Origin: Terriglobia bacterium
Lineage (GTDB): Bacteria; Acidobacteriota; Terriglobia; Bryobacterales; UBA6623
Length of the DNA: 64,000 nt
Reading direction: 5' to 3'
NCBI GenBank assembly: GCA_009841225.1
Contig: VXMF01000013.1
Coordinates: forward strand, 237,360 to 301,359
Shown here: in pieces, positions 39,227-48,560 of the stretch
Position numbering within the stretch: the stretch's first letter is position 1
Layout: each line of letters begins with the position of its first letter
The notes under the pieces: generated by a model
Told to the model about the DNA's origin: nothing
What the model saw: the letters and a program-made list of their open reading frames with translations, nothing else
The model's database searches: none
Made by a program: the position numbers and the translations under genes

Positions 39227-41818
39227 ATGGACATTTTGTTCCGGGCATGTCTTGCTCGGCCCGGCATCCATCTAGGTTTCCCGCCAGTTAGCAACGTTCG
39301 CCGCAAGCGGCGACTGTGTCTGGTGGCGGCCCTCGCCTGCCTGTTCTGCCTAGCTTCGTGCTCCCGCGGGTCGCGCACCGTCCGAAGCCAGGCTCCAGAC
39401 CCGCCGCCCAGCACGCCAGCGACGGCGACGACCGCCCAGGCGCCTGCAACTCCGGCGGCATCCGCCGAGCCAGCAGCGCCTGCCGATCCGTCCGTAGAGG
39501 ACAGCCTTGAAGCGGCCCGGGCGACAGCGGAGGCCGAGGCCGCGCAAGCGCTGCTTGAGAACCCTCCCGCGCTAGATTCCGAAGAGTTAGCCGCCAGCGA
39601 GGACGAGATCGCCCTGCTAGACGAGCTGCTCGATCTCGCGCTGCCCGACGAAGTCCCCAGAACGCTGTCCCACGAAGAGGCTCTGCTGCATACCCGGTCG
39701 GAACTGCCGCTCGTCCTCACCGCAGACGTCAAGCGACTGCTCAACTACTTCACCAAGAGCAGGCGCGGCATCGCGACGATTCGGGCCTCTCTGGGACGCG
39801 GTTCGGCGTATCGGCCGATGATCGAGCGCATTCTCGAGGAAGAGGATGTGCCGGCCGAGATGTACTATCTCGCGATGGCGGAGTCCGGCTTCCGGCCAAA
39901 GGCGCGCTCGCATGCCTACGCGACCGGGATGTGGCAGTTCATCTCGTCGCGGGGCAAACAGTACGGGCTGCGCCAAGACCGCTATGTCGACCTGCGCTAC
40001 GACGCCGAGACCGCCACGCGGGCAGCTGCCAAGCACCTCAAGGACCTGCATGTCGAGTTCGGGGACTGGTACCTGGCGATGGCGGCGTACAACTCGGGGC
40101 CGAACCGGGTCAAGAGCGCGATCCGACGAACCGGCAGCCGCGACTACTGGACCTTGATCAGGCGCCGGGCGCTGCCCAGGGAGACTCGCAACTATGTCCC
40201 GATCATCCTGGCGATGACATTGGTCGGCCAGAACCTGAGCCTGTTCGATCTGGGGGAGATCGATTACGCACCGCCGCTGGAATACGACACCGTGCGCACC
40301 GCGGGCGAGACCAGCTTTGCGCTGATCGCCGACGCAACCGGCTATTCGCTGGATGCCATCAAGGATCTCAACCAAGGCCTGCTGCGCTCGGCGACGCCCC
40401 CGTACGCGTATGACCTGAGGCTGCCCAAGGCCACGACCGAGCAATTCGAACGTGAGATCGCCCTAGTGCCAGCCGACAAGCGCTTGAACTGGCGGCGCTA
40501 CGAAGTGCGCCCGGGCGAGACGCTGGCCGCCGTCGCCAATCGCTACAAGGTCAAGCCCGAGACCCTGCTGGCACTGAACTCGCTCCCGCCGGAAGCACCG
40601 CTCCAAGGCGGGCAGAGGCTCACCGTCCCGACGACGACCAGGATGGCGATCTACCGCTATTACGACGGGGCGGGAGGATTGCTGGAGCCCGGCACCGGGC
40701 GCTACAGGATCGCTTCCGGCGACACGCTGGGCGGAATCGCGCGGCGCTTCAGGACCACCGTCGCGAACCTGCAGCAGTGGAACGGACTTCCCAACACCCG
40801 GATCCGCGCCGGGCGGTATCTCATCGTGGATCCCAACGCCGCCAGCGGCTCGACCACGGCCACGGCCGCATCCGACTCGTCCCCGACAGGCCGCTACACC
40901 GTGCGACGAGGCGACTCGCTGTCCAGAATCGGGGCGCGGGTAGGCGCATCGGTCGCGCAGTTGAAGGCGTGGAACGGGATCCGGGGCACCACGATCCATG
41001 TCGGACAGACTCTCAAGGTGCCCGGACCCGCGCCGGCAGCGCCGCAGCGGGCCTCGGCGTCGGCGGGCATCCCAGGGCGGCAAACACCGGCCCCCAGCCC
41101 GAACCACTACCGGATTCGGTCTGGGGACTCCCTTTCGACCATCGCCGAGCAGTTCGGCGTGTCGGTCAGTGACCTGCGCAAGTGGAACAACCTGCGCAGC
41201 AGCCGCATCCGTGCCGGCAGGTTCCTGCTGGTGCGTCCGACGACAGGCACAACGGCAAGCGCGAGGCCACAGACTGCGACTTCCAATTCGAGGGGCTCAA
41301 GCAGCACGAATGGCTCGGGACGCTACACAGTACGGCGCGGCGACACCCTCGGGGGCATCGCCGAGCGCTACGGCACGAGCGCGGCCAGGCTCCGGGCTTG
41401 GAACGGCATTCGGGGCAGCACGATCCAGATCGGCCAAGAACTCATCGTCAGCCAATCTGCGACGGCCAGCAGGCCGGCATCGCCGAGCGGCGGGACGAGC
41501 TCGAGCGGATCGGGCACCTACAGCGTCGTTCGCGGAGACTCGCTGGACAAGATCGCCAGGCTACACGGAACGACGGTCGCCGACCTGCGCCGCTGGAACA
41601 ACCTCAACACCTCGCGCATCTATCCCGGACAGAAGCTGGTGGTGGGTTCGCAGGCTTCGCTTGCGCAGACGACCTACCGCATCCGCAGCGGCGACTCGCT
41701 GACGATCATCGCCAAGCGTTTCGGGGTCAGCGTCAACGACCTGATGCGCTGGAACGGACTGCGCTCCTCGCGCATCATGCAGGGCGATACGCTCGTGATC
41801 CGCCAGGCCGGTTCGTGA
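39227..41818 (+). CDS. MltD-like membrane-bound lytic transglycosylase with seven LysM repeats
   Basis: 863 residues. After a basic N-terminus comes a lipoprotein signal with lipobox LASC (near residue 44), an Ala/Pro/Glu-rich linker, and a family 1 SLT domain (residues ~165-380) with catalytic Glu ~220 in YYLAMAESGFRP, plus GMWQFI and AAYNSGPNRV. Seven LysM domains follow, starting near residues 424, 491, 554, 626, 697, 762 and 815, joined by Ser/Thr/Gly linkers; all have the Y-x-V/I-R-x-G-D-S/T-L core. The enzyme cleaves peptidoglycan to 1,6-anhydro-muropeptides while the LysMs grip glycan strands. E. coli MltD has far fewer LysMs. Alternative start ATG 39200. Confidence 0.92.
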   Translation: MDILFRACLARPGIHLGFPPVSNVRRKRRLCLVAALACLFCLASCSRGSRTVRSQAPDPPPSTPATATTAQAPATPAASAEPAAPADPSVEDSLEAARATAEAEAAQALLENPPALDSEELAASEDEIALLDELLDLALPDEVPRTLSHEEALLHTRSELPLVLTADVKRLLNYFTKSRRGIATIRASLGRGSAYRPMIERILEEEDVPAEMYYLAMAESGFRPKARSHAYATGMWQFISSRGKQYGLRQDRYVDLRYDAETATRAAAKHLKDLHVEFGDWYLAMAAYNSGPNRVKSAIRRTGSRDYWTLIRRRALPRETRNYVPIILAMTLVGQNLSLFDLGEIDYAPPLEYDTVRTAGETSFALIADATGYSLDAIKDLNQGLLRSATPPYAYDLRLPKATTEQFEREIALVPADKRLNWRRYEVRPGETLAAVANRYKVKPETLLALNSLPPEAPLQGGQRLTVPTTTRMAIYRYYDGAGGLLEPGTGRYRIASGDTLGGIARRFRTTVANLQQWNGLPNTRIRAGRYLIVDPNAASGSTTATAASDSSPTGRYTVRRGDSLSRIGARVGASVAQLKAWNGIRGTTIHVGQTLKVPGPAPAAPQRASASAGIPGRQTPAPSPNHYRIRSGDSLSTIAEQFGVSVSDLRKWNNLRSSRIRAGRFLLVRPTTGTTASARPQTATSNSRGSSSTNGSGRYTVRRGDTLGGIAERYGTSAARLRAWNGIRGSTIQIGQELIVSQSATASRPASPSGGTSSSGSGTYSVVRGDSLDKIARLHGTTVADLRRWNNLNTSRIYPGQKLVVGSQASLAQTTYRIRSGDSLTIIAKRFGVSVNDLMRWNGLRSSRIMQGDTLVIRQAGS

Positions 41819-41847
41819 CGCTGCCGCGCCGGCCGGCACCTAGCGTC
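41818..41847. terminator. Possible bidirectional terminator
   Basis: Arms gacgct (41818-41823) and agcgtc (41842-41847) flank a GC-rich core containing gccggccggc, spanning the convergent stop codons of the two genes. No T tract. Confidence 0.25.
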
Positions 41848-42385
41848 TAAGCGAGGCGATAATCTTGCGGAACTCGGCTTCCGCCTCAGCCGCGGTCTTG
41901 GCGGGCGCCGTCAGCTTGAAGAAGACGGGCGCATCGGGCCCTTGCACTATGGCCGCCAGCATGCGGTAGCCCGGCATCGGGGTGGCTCTCGGCGCCATGG
42001 GGAAGGGCTTGAACAGGTACGTGCCGCTCACGTCGAGCAAGGTGACCGCCATTCCGCCTACCTGCTGGTCTTGCCGCTCGGCATCGCCCGACGTCATGGG
42101 GCTGCCATCGGCCTTGACGAATTGGCCGAGCCAGCGCCGCACGTTGGCTTCCACTCCGCCTCCCTGGCCAGGTCCGAAGTAGAAAATGGCCAGCTCTCCG
42201 TCCTGCTGGTCGCCAGCGGCGGCCGGAATCGTATAGTTTGCGGCGCGCATCGGCTTGGGAGCCGACATCCAGCCGGACGGGTCATCGAACTGAACGCCGC
42301 CAGCTTCCGCGCCGACAAGTGCGGCCGGGACAACCACCAAGAGTGCCAGAATGCCGAATCGAAGGCTGTGTGGACGGTGCATCAT
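41840..42385 (-). CDS. Exported protein of unknown function
   Basis: 181 residues from ATG 42385, with a signal peptide (SLRFGILALLVVVPAALVGAEA). The mature part (FDDPSGWMSAPKPMRAANY, GELAIFYFGPGQGGGVEANV, RWLGQF, then YRMLAAIVQGPDAPVFFKLT) resembles a small PsbP/DUF1795-like beta fold used by exported proteins of planctomycetes and acidobacteria, but I cannot name a family. An upstream in-frame GTG/ATG gives no signal. TAGACT lies at 42409-42414 and agagg precedes the start. Convergent with the transglycosylase gene. Confidence 0.65.
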   Translation of the reverse strand: MMHRPHSLRFGILALLVVVPAALVGAEAGGVQFDDPSGWMSAPKPMRAANYTIPAAAGDQQDGELAIFYFGPGQGGGVEANVRRWLGQFVKADGSPMTSGDAERQDQQVGGMAVTLLDVSGTYLFKPFPMAPRATPMPGYRMLAAIVQGPDAPVFFKLTAPAKTAAEAEAEFRKIIASLRR

Positions 42386-42408
42386 GACGGAAACGCCTCT
42401 TTGAACCC

Positions 42409-42414
42409 AGTCTA
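42409..42414 (-). promoter_or_regulatory. -10 box (TAGACT)
   Basis: Minus-strand TAGACT, predicted leader about 17 nt to ATG 42385, with agagg in between. Confidence 0.35.
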
Positions 42415-42606
42415 GCGCAGGGCCCGTCGAGCAGAAGGCCACGGATCCCAACCAAGCACCCCTTCACAGCCGTCCGTCGCTCCAGCCGTGCCGCGCTTGG
42501 TTGCCTCCGATGCGCACGGGTCGGGTCGCGTCTGGTGCGCGCGCCCAGGGGTCCGGCGTCCTCGCCTGCGGGCGGTTCCGGGACGTTTCGCATCTAGTGG
42601 CTCGGC

Positions 42607-43635
42607 TCAGTGCACCACGAGTCGATGGCCCCCATACAGCTTTCCGATCTCGTCGCTCGCCAGGTTGACTCGAACTTCGTGGGCCGTGAGCTCTTCGTCT
42701 ACCGCGCGAGGGTAGTACCCGAGCACGTACTCGGTCTCTGCCAATTGGGAGAGGGATCCGAGGATCCTGCGGATGACCTTGTTGTTGAGAATCTGCAAGT
42801 CGTAGCTCCGCCCGCCGGTCTTGCGGCCTATCTCCGAAAATATCCGCATCCGATTCTCCTGCTCGGTCGCGCCCGAACCGCCCCCTCGACCTCCGCGCGG
42901 GTTCCTAGACGGACCAAGTGCCGGCACGCGTGTCCGGGATCTACGAAGGACGCGGTCGTGACCAAGGATCACGGGATACAGCGGGATCCCGAATGCCCGC
43001 GCAGCTTGGACGGCCATTTCAGGGCTGAGCTTTGTCGTGCTCAAGCCGTCCGAGAACACCACCATCATCCTCGAGACGTTTCCGCCCCGTTGCGAAGCGT
43101 CGCGAGCGGTCTGCATGATCGCCTCGTAGACCCGACTCCCTCCCGTTTCCGATTCGTACGCTTGGTCCAGCGCCCACTGGAGCTTGTCGAGATCCCGCGT
43201 GGGCCCTGTGAACCGCTTCAGCTTGCTGGCGAAACCGTAGACCGAGATCATCACGTCGTCCCGCAAACGTTCCAGCATGGTGTCGCGGACCGTCGTGAAG
43301 TCCAGCAGGCCCGGCCTCATCACGCTGTAGCTGAAATCGATAAGGAAGATGATCTCCGTCGGAACGGTCCGAGACGAGGCTTCCGCTCCGTCGATCGGAG
43401 GCCCCTCGACAAACGCGATCTGCTGAGGGACACCGTCCTCACGCACCTCGAAGGCCTCCTTGCCCAAGCCATTGACTGACTTCTTCCGGTCGTAGACGTG
43501 TAGTGGCACGACCACCAGATTGGATTCGGTAGTGATGACGAAGTCGCTCTCCTCGACAGGCGGTGCGTCGGGAGTCTGCGCCGCTCCGGCAGCGGCCACG
43601 CAGAGGGCGCACATGATCAGCCTTCGTTCGAGCAT
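42607..43635 (-). CDS. Acidobacterial-type VWA domain protein
   Basis: 342 residues with a short signal peptide (ERRLIMCALCVAAAGAAQ). The protein begins with the TIGR03436-like pattern (NLVVVPLHVYDRK, LGKEAFEVREDGVPQQI) and then a von Willebrand A domain whose metal-ion site D-x-S-x-S is intact (IDFSYSV). A Gly/Arg-rich insertion (NPRGGRGGGSG) sits late in the domain. Many acidobacteria have large paralogous sets of these; they probably mediate protein-protein contact outside the cytoplasm. Start ATG 43635 with gagga upstream; the frame stays open 97 codons further but without signal peptide or similarity. Confidence 0.85.
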   Translation of the reverse strand: MLERRLIMCALCVAAAGAAQTPDAPPVEESDFVITTESNLVVVPLHVYDRKKSVNGLGKEAFEVREDGVPQQIAFVEGPPIDGAEASSRTVPTEIIFLIDFSYSVMRPGLLDFTTVRDTMLERLRDDVMISVYGFASKLKRFTGPTRDLDKLQWALDQAYESETGGSRVYEAIMQTARDASQRGGNVSRMMVVFSDGLSTTKLSPEMAVQAARAFGIPLYPVILGHDRVLRRSRTRVPALGPSRNPRGGRGGGSGATEQENRMRIFSEIGRKTGGRSYDLQILNNKVIRRILGSLSQLAETEYVLGYYPRAVDEELTAHEVRVNLASDEIGKLYGGHRLVVH

Positions 43636-43992
43636 CCGTCCTCGTCGATTCGGCGCGGCAGGAGCCGATTGGCGACGGTATGCCGCGCCCGGTGCCGAAC
43701 TCGACACTGGGAGTCTAGCAACAAACCTTCCTAGCCCGTCGCCTCGCGCCTCGAATCTTCGGCGAATCGGTGGAATTCCTAGGGGTCCGGTTTTCCGGGG
43801 CGCCAGAGTGCACATCGGCCGGATGCGAATCGCTGCCATGCTTGAGACAGATGATCCAGAGTCAGTGTGAAGCGAGGCTCGATGCCACCGGGCCAACCGT
43901 GCGACTTGACCGGGCGATCGATGCATGATCGCACTGGTTTGGGAGAGAGACTCGCTGCTTCGGACGGAGCGCCTTCACGCCATCCCCAGCGG
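43636..43992. other. Intergenic region VWA / AHSA1
   Basis: 357 bases between minus-strand genes. It carries the VWA promoter (43712-43717) and 5' leader; the rest shows no gene or notable repeat. Confidence 0.4.
43712..43717 (-). promoter_or_regulatory. Extended -10 (TGCTAGACT) for the VWA gene
   Basis: Minus-strand TAGACT preceded by TGC; predicted leader about 70 nt to ATG 43635. Confidence 0.35.
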
Positions 43993-44520
43993 CTAGAATC
44001 GATCCGCGACGATGTTCAGGGAGATGCCATGCTCGAGGTACGCCTTGGCGGCCGCGAGCACCAGCGCGAATCCGCCGGCCGAGTCGAGCGCTTGATGCAC
44101 GATCTCGTCTCCGCTGCCGCTGAAGCCCGAATTCACGACGCTCACATACGTCGTATGCGCCGATCGAGGCGTAAAGGACCACTCCACCGTCGTAGGGTTC
44201 TCGTCGTCCCACTCAATAAGAATTCGCTCGTTGTGCTCGACAGCCTTCACTCGAACTTCGACCGCTGCGTCGCACCTGTTCCAGTGCCATCGAACGGTCT
44301 TGCCGCTCTCGAGTCGCCCGCTGCTGGCGTCAAACCAAAACTTGGTGATGACGTCCGGATCGACGAACGCCTCAAACACCTCTGTGGCGGGCCGTCGAAT
44401 GAGCAATTCTGCCTTTGCAACGGGCTGGTTCTTGACTTCCAAGGCCCCGCTTTGCGTATTCCCTGTCATTTGTTCATGAAGTTGGACGGCGGTCGCACCT
44501 TGCCTGTCGTCCTGGCCCAT
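43993..44520 (-). CDS. SRPBCC/AHSA1-like protein
   Basis: 175 residues (158 if translation starts at ATG 44469). The SRPBCC (Bet v1-like) fold is visible: LLIRRPATEVFEAFVDPDVITKFWF with the family's W/F-F pattern, SGKTVRWHW, VEWSFTPRSAHTTYVSV and a C-terminal helix. AHSA1-type proteins bind hydrophobic ligands or partner with regulators; the role here is unknown. No SD precedes either start. It follows the enolase-superfamily gene by 28 nt and is probably co-transcribed. Confidence 0.82.
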   Translation of the reverse strand: MGQDDRQGATAVQLHEQMTGNTQSGALEVKNQPVAKAELLIRRPATEVFEAFVDPDVITKFWFDASSGRLESGKTVRWHWNRCDAAVEVRVKAVEHNERILIEWDDENPTTVEWSFTPRSAHTTYVSVVNSGFSGSGDEIVHQALDSAGGFALVLAAAKAYLEHGISLNIVADRF

Positions 44521-44548
44521 CTGGATCGCGCAGGGACAGCTGCGTTGA

Positions 44549-45826
44549 TCATATCCCGAAGTACGAGGAGCCGCCGGTCAAGTGCCTCCGGCAGACCTCC
44601 TCGTTCAGCTCGATGCCGAGGCCCGGCTTGTCCGTGAGCACGTAGTAGCCATCTTGGTAGAACGGCGCGTCGCGCTCGATCAGGTCGTCCCAGTGCTCCA
44701 ATTCCACCGAATCCGACTCCAAGGCGACGAATGAGCGAATCGCCGCGCAGGCATGCGCGTTGGCCACGGTCCCGACAGGCGTGCACATGTTGTGGCAAGC
44801 GAACGTGATGTAGTACTGGTCCGCCCAGTCGGCTATGCGCTTGGTCTCCAGCAGGCCACCTGCCTTCTGCGGATCCGGCTGCAAGATATCCGCGGCCTGC
44901 TTCTCGATGAACGGACGGAACGTCTGGCGGGTGTAGAGGTTCTCGCCGGTGCAAGTCGTAACGTTGCACTCCTGAGTGAACCTCGCCATCGCGTCCGCGT
45001 TCTGCGGCGGGATCGGATCCTCGATGAACCACAAGTTGAGATCTTCCACCATCCTGCTGAACGCCAGCGCGTCCGCGTAGTTGTAGTTGAAATGCAGGTC
45101 GATGCCCAAGGGGTAGTGCTCGCCCAGGCGCTCCCGCACGGCGACCAAGATGGCTCGCCACTGCTTCATCTCCAGCGATGCGATGCCGCGATTCCAAAGC
45201 TCGCCGCGGTATTGGAACGGCTCTCCCCGGATGGCCCGGCCGCGGCTTTCCCAGTCCATGTCGAACTTCGTCGCTTGGAAGCCGTACGCGAGCGACTTCT
45301 CGGCTTCGGCCACCCAAGCGCTGGGATCCGGCGTCTGGGGCGAACCGGTGTCGTGGTAGATCAGAATCTTGTCGCGAAAGCGCCCCCCGAGGAGCACATA
45401 CACAGGGACGCCGAGGATCTTTCCCGCCAGATCCCAGAGCGCAGTCTCGATGCCGCTGATGGCACCGGGCAACGAGCCGGTCCAACTGCCGTGGCCAAGC
45501 TGCGCCTCGGCCATCTTCGTCGCAAGGTAGTCGACCTGCAGCGGGTCTTCCCCGCGCAAGATCTCCTCGAATGACCGGACATGGCTCAGAATGCCGTCGC
45601 GGTTGTACGATTCGCCGATCCCGTAGAGGCCCGAGTCTGTCTCGACCCGCACCAAGTGCGCGGGATACTTGATGTGTACCGACGCCGTCTTGATGGCAGT
45701 GATCTTGACTTTGCCGAGCTGGCTCTCCGCGGCTGGCATCGCCCGCAGGACCTGCGGAATGTCAGGCAGAAGCGAAGCGGCGGCGGTCGCTAAACCCGCC
45801 TTGATGACATGGCGTCGTCCGAGCAT
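44549..45826 (-). CDS. Mandelate racemase/muconate lactonizing enzyme-family protein
   Basis: 425 residues of the enolase superfamily. A Tat-like N-terminus (LGRRHVIKAGLATAAASLL) suggests export, which is unusual for this family. Metal ligands fit Asp in GIDLHFNYNYA, Glu in WFIEDPIPP and Glu in CTGENLYTR; a Lys lies in ATKFDMDW and a His in FACHNMCTP, consistent with a sugar-acid dehydratase or racemase. The start ATG 45826 follows a TATCAT box by exactly 7 nt. A larger frame reaches 46066 but runs into the divergent esterase. Next downstream is the AHSA1-like gene. Confidence 0.86.
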   Translation of the reverse strand: MLGRRHVIKAGLATAAASLLPDIPQVLRAMPAAESQLGKVKITAIKTASVHIKYPAHLVRVETDSGLYGIGESYNRDGILSHVRSFEEILRGEDPLQVDYLATKMAEAQLGHGSWTGSLPGAISGIETALWDLAGKILGVPVYVLLGGRFRDKILIYHDTGSPQTPDPSAWVAEAEKSLAYGFQATKFDMDWESRGRAIRGEPFQYRGELWNRGIASLEMKQWRAILVAVRERLGEHYPLGIDLHFNYNYADALAFSRMVEDLNLWFIEDPIPPQNADAMARFTQECNVTTCTGENLYTRQTFRPFIEKQAADILQPDPQKAGGLLETKRIADWADQYYITFACHNMCTPVGTVANAHACAAIRSFVALESDSVELEHWDDLIERDAPFYQDGYYVLTDKPGLGIELNEEVCRRHLTGGSSYFGI

Positions 45827-45832
45827 GCCAGC

Positions 45833-45838
45833 ATGATA
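45833..45838 (-). promoter_or_regulatory. -10 box (TATCAT), leaderless
   Basis: Minus-strand TATCAT ends 7 nt before ATG 45826; no SD, so transcription should start at the A of the ATG. Confidence 0.45.
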
Positions 45839-45938
45839 CTCGAATCGGGGGCATACTCGGCGCTGTCGGAGACGACAAAGTGCCGCTTCGATTCTCAGCG
45901 TTTCGGGCGGCCCGCCTGAGCTCAGGAGGAGGATACTG

Positions 45939-46847
45939 ATGAACATGCGAACAGCGATTCTGGCCGGATTGCTGGCGGCCCTGCCAGCAGTCGGCCAAGC
46001 CCAAGCTCCCAACCGGGCGGCCGAGCCGTTCCAGCTGCCAGCGGGCGTACAGTCCGAACTCGACATCGCCTACGGCGGCGACAGCCCCGCTCAGAAGCTG
46101 GATCTCTACCTCCCGCCCGGGCCGGTCGACGCGCCACGGCCCGCGCTGGTGGTGGTGCACGGGGGCGGCTGGCGCAGCGGAGACAAACAGCGAGGCCAGT
46201 GGGCCCGCATACCGGCACAGTACGCCAGAGACGGATACGTTGCGATATCCGTCAACTACCGCTTGACAGGCGAAGCGCCATGGCCGGCACAGGTCGAGGA
46301 CGTGAAAGCGGCGGTCCGCTGGCTGCGGGCGCATGCCGAGAAACATGCCGTCGATGTCAATCGGATCGGGGCCTATGGCAATTCTGCGGGCGCTCACTTG
46401 GTGTCATTGCTGGGCCTGGTCAAGCGATCCGACGGCTTGGAGGGAAGCGGCCCCCACCAAGAACAGTCGAGCATGGTACAAGCGGTCTGCGCATCGGCAA
46501 CGCCGACCGATTTCCTCAACTGGCGGGAGCCGGGAGCCGTGCCGGAGCGCCTGGGACAGACGTTTCTGGCCGGTCCGAGCGACACCCTGCGCGACCGCGC
46601 CCGGCAGGCCTCGCCGATCACGTACGCGCGAGGCGACGCGCCTCCGTTCCTGCTGATCCACGGAACGGCGGACCGGACCGTGCCCATCGGCCAGTCCGAC
46701 CGCTTCGCCGAGGCGCTGCGCGAAGCCGGGGCCGGGCAAGTGCGCTACATGATCTTAGACGAAGAGACTCACGGGGTCTTCCAGCGGCAGCGGCTGCTGA
46801 CCTACCCGGCCATGAAGGCGTTCTTCGCCGACGCGCTGGCGCAGTAG
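45939..46847 (+). CDS. Exported alpha/beta-hydrolase (BD-FAE/acetyl-esterase-like)
   Basis: 302 residues with a signal peptide (RTAILAGLLAALPAVGQAQA). The oxyanion motif HGGGW (~residue 72), nucleophile Ser149 in GNSAGA, acid Asp245 in GTADRTVP and His278 in EETHGVF make a complete catalytic triad, as in carbohydrate acetyl/feruloyl esterases of the BD-FAE type. It may trim acyl groups from plant or algal polysaccharide. A very strong SD (aggaggagg) precedes ATG 45939. Divergent from the enolase-superfamily gene. Confidence 0.9.
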   Translation: MNMRTAILAGLLAALPAVGQAQAPNRAAEPFQLPAGVQSELDIAYGGDSPAQKLDLYLPPGPVDAPRPALVVVHGGGWRSGDKQRGQWARIPAQYARDGYVAISVNYRLTGEAPWPAQVEDVKAAVRWLRAHAEKHAVDVNRIGAYGNSAGAHLVSLLGLVKRSDGLEGSGPHQEQSSMVQAVCASATPTDFLNWREPGAVPERLGQTFLAGPSDTLRDRARQASPITYARGDAPPFLLIHGTADRTVPIGQSDRFAEALREAGAGQVRYMILDEETHGVFQRQRLLTYPAMKAFFADALAQ

Positions 46848-47005
46848 CTCGCGACCCAACCGAGGGCCTTGCCGCCGGCACGGAGTTCTCGCGCTCGCGC
46901 CACCGGAGCGCTGCCAAGCTGAGGGTTCGCCCGGCCTCGGACCGGGCTCCGCGGCGTGGATTCCGCGGATCGGTATAGCGTGACCCGCGAAAAACTCTCG
47001 TTCGG

Positions 47006-48523
47006 TCAGGGCTGGCGCGGGTCGATTTTGACCTCCCGCCGCGCCAGGCGGGCCTTCTCGTAGGTTCCGATATGGCGAGGGCGCGGGCCCTCGGTCGAAA
47101 TCCCTTCCGCAACCATGAGCTGCTCCAGCGTCGCGATTACCAGCGGTGCTGGCTTGAAATTGCCCGGCCGGTAGCCCTCTGCGATGAACAGGGGCGTCCA
47201 GCCGTGCTTGTTGGGCCGCTTCCAAAGCCCGGGATCGGCGCCGCTCTCGGCCAGCAAGTGAATCACTGTCGGAAAGCTCCCGTAGGCGGCGCCGTGCATC
47301 ACGGTCTCGCCGTTGCTGTCCACCGCGTCAATGTCTGCGCCGAGCGAAAGCAGCAGCTTGGTCGCCTCGTAGGCCTCCTGCTCCGTGCCCGCCTCCTCCA
47401 GCGGTGCCGTCGTGCCAAGGCCCGCGGCCGCCATCAGGGGTGTTGTGCCCTCCACGTTCGGCAACATCGGATCAGCGCCGAGATCCAACAGGGTCTTCAT
47501 CAACGGCACGTCCGCCTTGTCGGCCGCGAACAGGAACGGCGTCGCCCCCTGGATATTGATCTTCGGTGCTATGGACTTGCCGTTCGCCAGCCCGCGATTG
47601 ACGTCCGCGCCCATCGCGACCAAGGCCCGCACGAACTGCAGGCTCGACAGGTTTCCGGAGCCTTCCGGCGCCGGGTCGCTGCCGTAGTCGCTGTTCTTCG
47701 GCTTGCGCACCCAGGTGATGGTGTGCAACGGGGTGTAGCCGGTACGCTCGTCATTCGGGTCGGCGCCGGCTTCCAGCAACGCCACCGCAAGCTCGAAGTG
47801 GCCGTTTTCGATCGCCAAGATCAGCGGGCTCATGCCGCTGTCGGCGTGTTGGTATTGCGGCCGCGCCCTGCGATGCAGGACCTCGTTGACGTCGTAGCCG
47901 GCCGCCATTAGCGCCCGCGCCACGTCGGCGTGCCCCTCGCGGACCGCGAAGAAGAATGGGTTGAATCCCGAGTCCAGCGTGGCCTTCAGGTCCGCGCCCC
48001 CGGCAATGAGAGCCTTCACAACCTGCTCGTGGCCCTCCGCCGAGGCCCACATCAGGGCCGTCTGCGCGTTCCGCTCGGTTGCGTTTGGATCGGCCCCGCG
48101 GGCCAGCAAGGCCTCGACCGCTTCCGAGTTTCCAGTCCGCGCCGCTGTCATGAGCGCGGTCTCTCCGCCATCGCGAACCACGTTTGCATCCGCACCGGCT
48201 TCGAGCAGCAACTTCACCAGCTCTCCGCTGCCGCTGCCACAGGCAAGGGAAATCGGCTGCACCCCGTAAGCGTTCCGCGCGCTGGCGTCCGCTCCCGCGG
48301 TGACCAGCGCCTGCGCCATGTCGAGGTTCCCCAAGTAGGCCGCCCAGTGCAACGCCGTCGTGCCGTCGGAATCAGCCGCGTTGACGTTCGCGCCGCTGCC
48401 GAGCTGCGCCCGCACCGCCGCCGTGTCGCCTGCTTCAGCGGCGCTGACCAAGTCCGCGCCAGCCGCCGTCGTCCCAGCGAGCGCCAGCAGCACCGCCAAC
48501 GCTCCGATTGCTTTCCAGCGCAT
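47006..48523 (-). CDS. Exported ankyrin-repeat protein
   Basis: 505 residues with a signal peptide (IGALAVLLALAGTTAAGA) and about ten ankyrin repeats from residue ~28 to ~470 (e.g. DGTTALHWAAYLGNLDMAQ, NAQTALMWASAEGHEQVVK, EGTTPLMAAAGLG, NGETVMHGAAYGSFPTV). Ankyrins bind proteins; here on the outside of the membrane. It is followed on the same strand, in transcription order, by nothing close, but upstream lies the second DUF1552/DUF1592 pair with a 37-nt gap, so it may be the last gene of that operon. ggagg SD. Confidence 0.88.
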   Translation of the reverse strand: MRWKAIGALAVLLALAGTTAAGADLVSAAEAGDTAAVRAQLGSGANVNAADSDGTTALHWAAYLGNLDMAQALVTAGADASARNAYGVQPISLACGSGSGELVKLLLEAGADANVVRDGGETALMTAARTGNSEAVEALLARGADPNATERNAQTALMWASAEGHEQVVKALIAGGADLKATLDSGFNPFFFAVREGHADVARALMAAGYDVNEVLHRRARPQYQHADSGMSPLILAIENGHFELAVALLEAGADPNDERTGYTPLHTITWVRKPKNSDYGSDPAPEGSGNLSSLQFVRALVAMGADVNRGLANGKSIAPKINIQGATPFLFAADKADVPLMKTLLDLGADPMLPNVEGTTPLMAAAGLGTTAPLEEAGTEQEAYEATKLLLSLGADIDAVDSNGETVMHGAAYGSFPTVIHLLAESGADPGLWKRPNKHGWTPLFIAEGYRPGNFKPAPLVIATLEQLMVAEGISTEGPRPRHIGTYEKARLARREVKIDPRQP

Positions 48524-48560
48524 GTGTCAAGCCTCCAACTGTTCGGTCCGGCTCCCGGGC

